A DNA stretch of 5,595 nucleotides, taken from Pseudomonadota bacterium. GTDB taxonomy: Bacteria; Bdellovibrionota; Oligoflexia; Oligoflexales; Oligoflexaceae. Below, piece after piece: positions 1 to 5,424 of the stretch (position 1 is its first letter; every line of letters begins with the position of its first letter). A model generated the notes under the pieces. That model had not been told where the DNA came from. It ran no database searches and saw only the letters and a list, made by a program, of their open reading frames with translations. Location: positions 1 to 5,595 of the forward strand of contig JAKQGS010000150.1 in the NCBI GenBank assembly GCA_029556045.1, written 5' to 3'. A program made the position numbers and the translations under genes.

Positions 1-241
1 ATAGGTGATTCAGTGCGGAGACCCGGGCGACGATTTGGGCGCTCAGGTGATGGGCATTCACCGCGATGGAGTCTCGTTGGTGAAAACCTCCTTTTCGCAA
101 ATGGGAAATGGCTATTTCCAGAAGGCTTGGCCCAAAAAAGGGAAACAATGGCTTGGGCCGTACCAAGGTCAACGGCTTCAGGCGGGTTCCAAATCCCGCT
201 GCGAGAACGATGGCCTTAATGGGCGGTGTGGAAGCCTGCAT
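1..241 (-). CDS. MurU-like sugar-1-phosphate nucleotidyltransferase, N-terminal 80 residues (runs off the left edge)
   Basis: Translating the minus strand from the ATG at 241-239 gives 80 open codons up to the window edge. Residues 9-21 (K-A-I-V-L-A-A-G-F-G-T-R-L), followed by P23, T25 and P29-K30-P31, form the signature nucleotide-binding loop of NDP-sugar pyrophosphorylases (L-A-A-G-x-G-T-R-x-x-P-x-T-x-x-x-P-K-P). Residues 61-70 (V-N-A-H-H-L-S-A-Q-I) match the next conserved block of the family. Such enzymes transfer a nucleotidyl group from an NTP to a sugar 1-phosphate in the cytoplasm. Lying directly after an AmgK-like kinase, the best candidate is MurU (MurNAc-1-P uridylyltransferase), but the substrate cannot be read from this fragment; a mannose- or glucose-1-P enzyme is possible. 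The ATG is three bases after the kinase stop codon and in the same frame. The only Shine-Dalgarno-like bases (AAGG) abut it, so translational coupling is likely. Confidence 0.85.
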   Translation of the reverse strand, partial: MQASTPPIKAIVLAAGFGTRLKPLTLVRPKPLFPFFGPSLLEIAISHLRKGGFHQRDSIAVNAHHLSAQIVARVSALNHL

Positions 242-244
242 GCC

Positions 245-1339
245 TTAAACCGGAATTTTGGCAGCCAGGTCCCGAAGAAGATCCCCGGAAAGAAATGGCC
301 ACCTCTCATCAAACACCACAGGATCTGCCAGGGTAACAAGGGCAGGACGCACATATTGCAGGTAATTCCCCCGATTTTTTTTAATAGATAAATAACCAAA
401 ACTACCGATGGCTTTTAGCTGCCGCTGCAACAGCATGGGCCGCCAATGCTCGTGAATTTCCACAAGGGCCTGCATCGGAGTCCACTCCGGCAGCCGCTGC
501 AGGGCACGCTCCATCAAATCGAGGCGAACCTCCAGACCAAGCGGCACATAAGAGTCGAAACAAAGTGACACCAGATCATATGCGGACGGCCCAAAACGGG
601 CGTCCTGAAAATCGATCAGGGCAATTTTGTGGTCTTTGACCATCAGGTTGCGGGAGTGAAAGTCCCGGTGCACAAACCAATGGGAAAATTGTGCCAGAAA
701 GCGACTTAGGGACTGCGCCTCCTGTTGAAAGGCCTTTTTTTCCACCGCGTTCAGGGAAATTTGCGCGACCGGTTCAACATAGTTTTCAATAAAGAAGTTC
801 AATTCCCAGGCAAAACGCTCCTTATCAAAGGCCCGGCGGCACCAAGGTTCCTGATCCTGGGCCGGGATATTCAGCATCTTGCCGATGATTTGAAAGGAGT
901 CTTCATAAAGCCGGATGACGGACGCCGTGTCACCTAGGCGGCATTTTTCGATGATGAGGGTTTCCAGCATGATGTTGCCGTAATCTTCGATGATTAAGGC
1001 GGCATATTCGGGCAGCGCCTTGATAACCCGAGGAATGAAGATACTGTGGCGATCTAAAATATGAGCAATATTGATCCAGTCATAGCCATTTATACGCAGG
1101 GCCTCCGCATCGCTACCGGAAAGTTGCATGAGGACAAAGGTTTCGCGGGCATCCGGCAAAGCGATGCGATAATAACACCGATCGGATCCATCCCCCGCCA
1201 GCCAGTCAATGGTGAGGGAAGGTACCCCAAGTGTTTGGCAAAGAACGCTGGGAGGGGGCGGTGGTAAAGCGTCGGTCCGTTGATTTTGAACCTGCGTCGC
1301 AGGCGTGCCTTCAGCAGGCGTTTGATCCAGCGGTGTCAT
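245..1339 (-). CDS. amgK: AmgK-like cell-wall sugar kinase (phosphotransferase, APH/COG3178 type)
   Basis: This 364-residue protein belongs to the aminoglycoside-phosphotransferase-like kinases. Visible motifs are the glycine loop G-D-G-S-D-R near residues 49-54, the catalytic loop H-R-D-F-H-S-R-N at 224-231 and the metal-binding I-D-F-Q-D-A at 242-247. The last two are typical of AmgK, the cytoplasmic kinase that phosphorylates MurNAc and GlcNAc at C1 in the peptidoglycan-recycling bypass. The adjacent MurU-like gene fits that role, though other sugars remain possible. AmgK proteins are usually about 340 residues; the excess here is an N-terminal Pro/Gln/Thr-rich extension with five consecutive prolines at 26-30. 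The frame is open to a TTG at 1360 that overlaps the preceding gene's TGA, but no ribosome site precedes it. I chose the ATG at 1339 because GGGGA lies six bases upstream. It follows the lipid kinase gene by 17 bases, so co-transcription is likely. Confidence 0.85.
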   Translation of the reverse strand: MTPLDQTPAEGTPATQVQNQRTDALPPPPPSVLCQTLGVPSLTIDWLAGDGSDRCYYRIALPDARETFVLMQLSGSDAEALRINGYDWINIAHILDRHSIFIPRVIKALPEYAALIIEDYGNIMLETLIIEKCRLGDTASVIRLYEDSFQIIGKMLNIPAQDQEPWCRRAFDKERFAWELNFFIENYVEPVAQISLNAVEKKAFQQEAQSLSRFLAQFSHWFVHRDFHSRNLMVKDHKIALIDFQDARFGPSAYDLVSLCFDSYVPLGLEVRLDLMERALQRLPEWTPMQALVEIHEHWRPMLLQRQLKAIGSFGYLSIKKNRGNYLQYVRPALVTLADPVVFDERWPFLSGDLLRDLAAKIPV

Positions 1340-1345
1340 GGATGA

Positions 1346-1350
1346 TCCCC
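1346..1350 (-). promoter_or_regulatory. Ribosome binding site that decides the amgK-like start
   Basis: On the minus strand GGGGA is followed by a six-base spacer and the ATG at 1339. The alternative TTG at 1360 has no purine-rich stretch at a usable distance, so this site favours the shorter 364-residue product. Confidence 0.55.
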
Positions 1351-1356
1351 ATTCCG

Positions 1357-2322
1357 TCAAAGCAATGCAAAACGAATCTCAGGACCCGCCCGCACTTCCA
1401 ATACCTGTGAATGACTTGTGTATAACTCACCATCTAAAGTGTATCGGATCTTGTCTTCGCTTGAAATCATCATTTTTTCGGTGAAAACCATTTTCAACTC
1501 GGGACAACGATGAAATTTCCCTAGAAAGCTGAAAAACAACAAGGACGGTAACCTGCCTATCAGCTGCTGGGGCTCCAGCTCCAAAAACGATGCATGAAAA
1601 TGACCCGGTTGTGCGCTCTGTTTTGGTAGCAGCGGGATGTGCATAGGCAGGCTGGTCAGAAACGAACAAAAACCGAGCATCGAGCGAACGCCAAAAGTCC
1701 GGGTGGGATGAGATCCCGAGGGACTGTATAGATTGACTTGATAGGAAATAGGTTGGAACATCCGCATAAACCGGGCCGTGCGCCGGAGTCCCCAGGTAAA
1801 AATTTTGCATCCCATCCAAAATGCACCCAACGGCCCAGTCTTGTTTTGGTAGAAAAGTTCCAATACCGGCATGGCTGCAGCGTCCGCATAAAGAAAACCG
1901 CAATGACCCTCCACCCGGATTAAATGGACCGCTTGGGTGGTCAGAGCCCTGGATTTTTCGAGGCGGCAAACCAGACTGCGCAGCCGGGAGATGGGGCTTC
2001 CGCGCTGGTGAAGGTAATTTGCCACCACATTCATCGTGCCGCCTCGTAACAAAAATATGGCGGGGTAGGCGCTGGTGTCGGACCCATAGATTTTGACAAC
2101 GGCTTCGATGCACCGGTTCAGACTGCCATCGCCGCCACAGACGGCGAGCATGGGCACCTTACGGGAGCGAAAAAAGGCCACCGCCTCATCCAGTTCCGTC
2201 AGAGTTTTGGTACTCCGGATTAAAACGACGTTTTTTCCAATATTTTCAAGTTTATGAAAAAGTTCTGGATTTCGTTTGTTTAGTTTTGAATGTGGGTTTA
2301 TGATGAGCCCCAGCTGCTGCAT
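1357..2322 (-). CDS. Diacylglycerol-kinase-type lipid kinase (DAGK catalytic domain, YegS/DgkB/LCB5 family)
   Basis: This 321-residue protein is close to the roughly 300 residues usual for bacterial members of the family. The N-terminal nucleotide-binding lobe shows I-N-P-H-S at 8-12, G-G-D-G-S at 63-67 and a second loop L-R-G-G-T-M-N at 92-98. The C-terminal lobe carries L-D-G-E at 296-299. Family members transfer the ATP gamma-phosphate to diacylglycerol or related lipids at the inner face of the membrane; the lipid here is unknown. The acidic D-D-G-type segment usual in the C-terminal lobe appears replaced by Q-S-A-Q-P-G-H near 235-241. The frame stays open to a TTG at 2337, but I chose the ATG at 2322 because GAGGGG lies just upstream and the protein then begins right before the first strand. 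It heads the minus-strand run and is divergent from rpoH, with 34 bases between start codons. Confidence 0.85.
   Translation of the reverse strand: MQQLGLIINPHSKLNKRNPELFHKLENIGKNVVLIRSTKTLTELDEAVAFFRSRKVPMLAVCGGDGSLNRCIEAVVKIYGSDTSAYPAIFLLRGGTMNVVANYLHQRGSPISRLRSLVCRLEKSRALTTQAVHLIRVEGHCGFLYADAAAMPVLELFYQNKTGPLGAFWMGCKIFTWGLRRTARFMRMFQPISYQVNLYSPSGSHPTRTFGVRSMLGFCSFLTSLPMHIPLLPKQSAQPGHFHASFLELEPQQLIGRLPSLLFFSFLGKFHRCPELKMVFTEKMMISSEDKIRYTLDGELYTSHSQVLEVRAGPEIRFALL
2276..2304 (+). promoter_or_regulatory. Candidate housekeeping promoter for rpoH
   Basis: TTGTTT at 2276-2281 and TATGAT at 2299-2304 are separated by 17 bases. The -10 matches consensus at 5 of 6 positions, the -35 at 3 of 6. Transcription would start near 2311, about 45 bases before the rpoH ATG. 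The site lies inside the 5' coding region of the divergent lipid kinase, as expected because the 34-base gap cannot hold a full promoter. Judged by eye only. Confidence 0.3.
2286..2315 (+). promoter_or_regulatory. Candidate sigma-32-type promoter upstream of rpoH
   Basis: TTGAA at 2286-2290 (the core of the heat-shock -35 CTTGAA) is followed after 17 bases by CCCCAGCT at 2308-2315, close to the heat-shock -10 CCCCATNT. The spacing is at the long end of the accepted range. If real, it would start RNA near 2322 and let RpoH activate its own gene. The -35 lacks the leading C and the -10 has one mismatch, so this is a weak visual match. Confidence 0.2.
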
Positions 2323-2323
2323 A

Positions 2324-2363
2324 ACCCCTCGCAACAAAAGGGTAATTTAATAAAGTATGACCC
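2324..2363 (+). promoter_or_regulatory. Possible RNA structure masking the rpoH ribosome binding site
   Basis: The only Shine-Dalgarno-like bases before rpoH are AGGG at 2339-2342, 14 bases from the ATG, which is longer than usual. GGGT at 2340-2343 can pair with ACCC at 2324-2327, or alternatively with ACCC at 2360-2363 just inside the coding region. Each stem has four base pairs, so either structure alone is weak. Temperature-sensitive translation of rpoH mRNA is established in Escherichia coli, with a different structure; the analogy here is inference. Confidence 0.2.
2325..2330 (-). promoter_or_regulatory. Ribosome binding site deciding the lipid kinase start
   Basis: GAGGGG on the minus strand ends two bases from the ATG at 2322. 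The GAGG core gives a four-base spacer, which is short but usable. The upstream TTG at 2337 has no comparable site. The same bases read on the plus strand are the C-run that can pair with the rpoH Shine-Dalgarno-like AGGG. Confidence 0.45.
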
Positions 2364-3256
2364 GCAATCTTCCGAGTCATCATACCAGTCAGGCGTTGAC
2401 AACTCCCACGCCATTGCAGCTTTACCTGCAGGAAATTGCCAAATACCCCCTTTTGACACCGGAGGAGGAGTACGAAACCGCCCTGAAGCACTTTGAGGGT
2501 GGCGATATCTCCGCGGCCCATCGGCTGGTGACCTCCAACCTACGCCTAGTCGTCAAGATTGCCAACGAATTTAGACAGGCCCAGTCCAATCTCCTGGATC
2601 TGGTGCAGGAGGGCAACTATGGGCTAATGCAGGCGGTGAAAAAGTTTAACCCCTACAAGGGGGTCAAACTTTCCAGTTATGCCGCTTGGTGGATCCGAGC
2701 TTACATACTGAAATACATCATGGATAACCGCAGTCAGGTTAAGATTGGCACCACAGCGGCCCAGCGAAAGCTGTTTTTCAATTTACGCAAAGAAACGGAA
2801 AAACTGCTGAATGAATATGAGACTGTCGATACCCGGCTGCTGGCAGAGCGGTTGGCGGTGCGTGAGAAGGACGTCCTGGAGATGCAGCAAAGGCTGGCAG
2901 CACCGGATATTTCCCTCGATGCCCCCTTGACTGGAAATGGCAGCGAAGATGACCTTTCCTCGCGAAACTATTTTTTGGCTTCACGCGAGCCTTCGGTGGA
3001 AGATCGCCTGGCCAATCATGAGATACAGGAGATTTTTGGGGAGTCCCTCAAAGAATTCAAAGAAACTCTTAAGGGGCGGGACCTTGAAATTTTTAATGAG
3101 CGTCTGGCTGCAGAAAGCCCGTTAACTCTGCAGCAGATCGGTGACAAATACGGCATAACCCGCGAGCGGGCCCGTCAGATCGAATCCCGCATCATGAACA
3201 AACTCAAAGAATTTGTGAAAAATAAAGGAATCATTGAGATCGATTCCGAGCCATGA
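2357..3256 (+). CDS. rpoH: RNA polymerase sigma factor RpoH (sigma-32 family, heat shock)
   Basis: This 299-residue group 3 sigma-70 protein is slightly longer than the 284-residue Escherichia coli RpoH. The order is region 1.2 (about 18-50), region 2 (about 52-122; D-L-V-Q-E-G-N-Y-G-L-M at 81-91 and W-W-I-R-A-Y-I at 111-117), then the RpoH box Q-R-K-L-F-F-N-L-R at 136-144. That box separates RpoH from RpoD, RpoS and FliA. Region 4.2 with its DNA-binding helix (T-L-Q-Q-I-G to R-E-R-A-R-Q-I-E) lies at about 257-286. It directs RNA polymerase to heat-shock promoters for chaperones and proteases. The ATG at 2357 is the only start that retains all of region 1.2. Its ribosome site is poor, and promoters must lie inside the divergent lipid kinase gene. 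It converges on rep with 11 bases between stop codons. Regions 2, 4 and the RpoH box look intact. Confidence 0.95.
   Translation: MTRNLPSHHTSQALTTPTPLQLYLQEIAKYPLLTPEEEYETALKHFEGGDISAAHRLVTSNLRLVVKIANEFRQAQSNLLDLVQEGNYGLMQAVKKFNPYKGVKLSSYAAWWIRAYILKYIMDNRSQVKIGTTAAQRKLFFNLRKETEKLLNEYETVDTRLLAERLAVREKDVLEMQQRLAAPDISLDAPLTGNGSEDDLSSRNYFLASREPSVEDRLANHEIQEIFGESLKEFKETLKGRDLEIFNERLAAESPLTLQQIGDKYGITRERARQIESRIMNKLKEFVKNKGIIEIDSEP
2379..2387 (-). promoter_or_regulatory. Candidate extended -10 promoter for the lipid kinase run
   Basis: On the minus strand TGG-TATGAT matches an extended -10 element (TGnTATAAT, one mismatch). No good -35 lies at the standard distance; a TTGTCA is present only 12 bases upstream. 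Transcription would start near 2372, about 50 bases before the ATG at 2322 and inside the 5' end of rpoH. Confidence 0.25.
3218..3247 (-). terminator. Likely intrinsic terminator of rep, inside the 3' end of rpoH
   Basis: Read on the minus strand, GGAATC (3247-3242) pairs perfectly with GATTCC (3232-3227) across a nine-base loop, followed at once by TTTATTTTT (3226-3218). It begins 20 bases after the rep stop codon. The stem is only six pairs with half G-C, so efficiency may be modest. No T-run follows the hairpin on the plus strand, so it should act only on rep transcripts. Confidence 0.5.
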
Positions 3257-3267
3257 ATAGATGGAAG

Positions 3268-5334
3268 CTATCGAGGGCTGTTGAAACCCTGTTGAAGCCT
3301 TGTTTTTAAATCGCCCAACCTTTTGATATTTGTCGTCTTTTTCTCCTCTTCGGAGCGGGAGGGGGTGGACGAATGGGACGTCTCCATCTGCAGGTTTTCG
3401 TCTGGCAGTTCTTTGAGAAAGCGACTGGCTTTGCGGGGTTGTTTTTGAAACCCGGAGAAACGCTCCTTGGCCAGACTTAGAAAGAGCCTTTCCTTGGCCC
3501 GGGTGATGGCGACATAAAAGAGCCGCCGCTCCTCGGCCAGACCGTGGCTGCTTTCCAGTGAGTTTTTATGGGGGAGTTGCTCTTCCTCAAGGCCGCAGAC
3601 AAATACCAGCGGAAATTCCAACCCCTTGGATCCGTGGATGGTCATAAGTGAGATATGGTTATCATCCTGTTGGTCTTTCTGATGTTTGGGATCATCACCA
3701 AGCGTCAGCAGATCAATCACCTCGTCCAAGAGATTGCCTTTGGACTTCTCAGCATCGAGATATTCTACGGTTTGAGCCACCCAACCGGGCAAGCGGCGCA
3801 GGGACTCCAGTTTTTTCTGTCGGGTTCCTTCATGGGAGGTTTTGCTGCGGATTTCATCATCCAGATGAAATCGGGCGATCACCTGCTGGCCAAGCTTTTC
3901 GATTTCTTCCCGTGTCGCCGCCGGCATGGCGGCCAGTTCCTCGATGGTGCTGACAAATTCCGCAATGCTGGTTTTGGTTTTGTCCGGCAATTCCACGGAT
4001 CCTTCGGCGCAGACACGAAAGGGGGACTGGTCGAGTTTTTTGCAGGATTCTTCGATCTTTTCAAGGGTTTTAAGGCCAACCCCCCGATTGGGGATATTGA
4101 TGATCCGCCAAAAGGACATGCGATCGTTTCTGTGGGCAATGAGTTTGAGAAAAGTCAAAAAGTCTTTGACCTCTTTCTTCTCAAAAAAACTGGTGCCTCC
4201 AAACACCTTGTATTTGAGATTTAATTCCCGCAGCGCAATCTCAATGGCTTTGGCCTGATTGTTGGCCCGGTAGAGAATGCCGATTTCCCGAAGCTTGTGC
4301 CCCTGGCCCAAAAGACTAAAGCACTTGCGCGCAATCCATTGGGCTTCTTCGCGATCGTCTCCTAGGGTTGCCTTGACGATGGGGTGTTGAATGTCGCTGC
4401 GACTCCAAAGGGTTTTACCCTTTCGCCCTGTGTTATTTTTAATCACAGTGTTCGCCGCATCCAAAATCACGTTGCTGCAGCGATAATTCTGCTCCAACTT
4501 CACCAGGCGTGTGCCGGGAAACATTTCCTCAAAGCGGTCGATGGTTTCCACCAGTGCGCCACGCCAGCTATAGATGGATTGATCATCATCTCCGACGGCG
4601 CAAATATTGTTGAGAGGGGATGCCAGCAGATGAATGACGGAAAGCTGCGCGAAATTGGTATCCTGAAATTCATCAACCAAAAAGTAACAATATTGAGATC
4701 TTAACACATCACCCACCGAAGGGTTTGCGACCAGCATCTTATAAACCCGCAGGATGCAATCATCAAAGTCGATGCATCGGTTGAGCTTAAGCTGCCGCTC
4801 ATAAAGGGCATAAACCTGTCCCAGTAGGACAGGGTCCTCATCCTGGAGGGTTCCCAAACGCCCGGACAGCAGATCATCGGCTTCCAACAGGGCGTTTTTG
4901 GCATTGCTGATGCGGGTCAACAGGACCTCCGGTCGATAAAGCCCCTGCCAGTGCTTTTCTTCCAGGGCTTTGCGAATCAGGTCGATTTGATCCGCAGTGT
5001 CAATCAGAGAAAAACGCTTTTCCAGACCCGCTGCCGTAAAATGCTGCCGCAGAATCAGCAGACAAAAGCTGTGGAAGGTACCCACAAAAAGTCTTTTCGC
5101 CGCGCGTCCCGCAAGGGCTTGCACACGCTCACGCATTTCGCGGGCGGCTTTGTTGGTAAAGGTCAGAGCCACAATGCTTCCTGCTGGGATGCCTGTTTGC
5201 AGCATATGACCGATGCGAAATGTGATCACCCGGGTTTTACCGGTTCCGGCTCCGGCCAGAATCATCAGCGGTCCCTGTGTAGTGATCACCGCATCCCGTT
5301 GTTCGGGATTTAATGTGGATAGGTCGATATGCAT
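3268..5334 (-). CDS. rep: Rep-like superfamily 1 ATP-dependent 3'-5' DNA helicase (UvrD/Rep/PcrA family)
   Basis: This 688-residue protein has every family motif in order: Walker A A-G-A-G-T-G-K-T at 27-34, T-F-T-N-K-A-A at 58-64, D-E-F-Q-D at 221-225, V-G-D-D-D-Q-S-I-Y-S-W-R-G-A at 247-260 and Q-N-Y-R at 282-285. T-I-H-G-S-K-G-L-E-F follows at 565-574 and A-I-T-R-A-K-E-R at 609-616. Such enzymes use ATP to move 3'-5' on single-stranded DNA and unwind duplexes during replication restart, protein clearance or repair. Rep rather than UvrD/PcrA is favoured by S-W-R-G-A (UvrD has G-W-R-G-A), G-G-T-S-F-F at 379-384, L-E-F-P, L-P-H at 587-589, and a length near Rep's 673. The tail after about 645 is Ser/Glu/Lys-rich and probably disordered. 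The ATG at 5334 is preceded by AGGGAA and starts at the usual place before the Q-motif (Q12). It is a single-gene unit, convergent with rpoH. Confidence 0.93.
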   Translation of the reverse strand: MHIDLSTLNPEQRDAVITTQGPLMILAGAGTGKTRVITFRIGHMLQTGIPAGSIVALTFTNKAAREMRERVQALAGRAAKRLFVGTFHSFCLLILRQHFTAAGLEKRFSLIDTADQIDLIRKALEEKHWQGLYRPEVLLTRISNAKNALLEADDLLSGRLGTLQDEDPVLLGQVYALYERQLKLNRCIDFDDCILRVYKMLVANPSVGDVLRSQYCYFLVDEFQDTNFAQLSVIHLLASPLNNICAVGDDDQSIYSWRGALVETIDRFEEMFPGTRLVKLEQNYRCSNVILDAANTVIKNNTGRKGKTLWSRSDIQHPIVKATLGDDREEAQWIARKCFSLLGQGHKLREIGILYRANNQAKAIEIALRELNLKYKVFGGTSFFEKKEVKDFLTFLKLIAHRNDRMSFWRIINIPNRGVGLKTLEKIEESCKKLDQSPFRVCAEGSVELPDKTKTSIAEFVSTIEELAAMPAATREEIEKLGQQVIARFHLDDEIRSKTSHEGTRQKKLESLRRLPGWVAQTVEYLDAEKSKGNLLDEVIDLLTLGDDPKHQKDQQDDNHISLMTIHGSKGLEFPLVFVCGLEEEQLPHKNSLESSHGLAEERRLFYVAITRAKERLFLSLAKERFSGFQKQPRKASRFLKELPDENLQMETSHSSTPSRSEEEKKTTNIKRLGDLKTRLQQGFNSPR
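3274..3307 (+). terminator. Weak candidate terminator of rpoH, inside the 3' end of rep
   Basis: GGCT at 3276-3279 can pair with AGCC at 3296-3299, with flanking A/T pairing possible, followed by TTGTTTTT to 3307. A competing stem is AGGG 3274-3277 with CCCT 3287-3290. The loop of the first is long (16 bases) and both stems are short. The best support is the T-run placed 44 bases beyond the rpoH stop. An eight-base direct repeat CTGTTGAA (3278-3285 and 3289-3296) lies within it. Confidence 0.25.
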
Positions 5335-5346
5335 GGGTTCCCTGGC

Positions 5347-5376
5347 TTTTCAAAATGCGTGGACTTAATGTATAAA
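5347..5376 (+). promoter_or_regulatory. Candidate promoter for the right-edge membrane protein gene
   Basis: TTTTCA at 5347-5352 and TATAAA at 5371-5376 are separated by 18 bases, matching consensus at 4 and 5 of 6 positions. Transcription would start near 5383, about 42 bases before the ATG at 5425. The -10 overlaps the candidate rep -10 on the other strand. Confidence 0.35.
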
Positions 5377-5397
5377 GGAAGGCAGCATTCAAGGAAA
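5369..5397 (-). promoter_or_regulatory. Candidate promoter for rep
   Basis: On the minus strand TTTCCT (5397-5392) and TATACA (5374-5369) are separated by 17 bases. The -10 matches 4 of 6 consensus bases, the -35 matches 3 of 6. Transcription would start about 28 bases before the rep ATG. The match is weak and rests mainly on its position in the divergent gap. Confidence 0.25.
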
Positions 5398-5424
5398 TCA
5401 TCTTTTCTTAATCCAGGTTGTCCC

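Noticed and set aside
5..391. 128-codon plus-strand open frame at the left edge
   Set aside because: It is antisense to the nucleotidyltransferase start and the end of the AmgK-like gene, both supported by family motifs.
1340..1360. TTG start at 1360 for the AmgK-like gene, overlapping the preceding TGA
   Set aside because: It would add seven residues but has no ribosome site. The ATG at 1339 has GGGGA six bases upstream.
1427..2113. 228-codon minus-strand open frame inside the lipid kinase gene
   Set aside because: It is a shifted frame of a gene whose own frame carries G-G-D-G-S, the G-G-T-M-N loop and D-G-E. The shifted product has no recognisable motif.
2323..2337. TTG start at 2337 for the lipid kinase
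   Set aside because: It would add five residues with no ribosome site. The ATG at 2322 follows GAGGGG and fits the family's N-terminus.
2396..2424. Perfect -35-like TTGACA within rpoH
   Set aside because: The hexamer 17 bases downstream (GCTTTA) is not a good -10, and the site lies inside the rpoH coding region with no gene start just after it.
3338..3358. CTCC/GGAG hairpin near the 3' end of rep
   Set aside because: Four-pair stem within codons for the Glu/Lys-rich tail, with no downstream T-run in either direction; likely chance.
3655..4224. Long plus-strand open frame of 189 codons opposite the middle of rep
   Set aside because: It lies wholly antisense to a helicase with all motifs intact, shows no family motif, and its composition mirrors the opposite-strand codons.
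5386..5394. CTTGAA on the minus strand upstream of rep as a heat-shock -35
   Set aside because: No C-rich CCCCAT-like -10 follows within the allowed distance; the downstream bases are T/A-rich.
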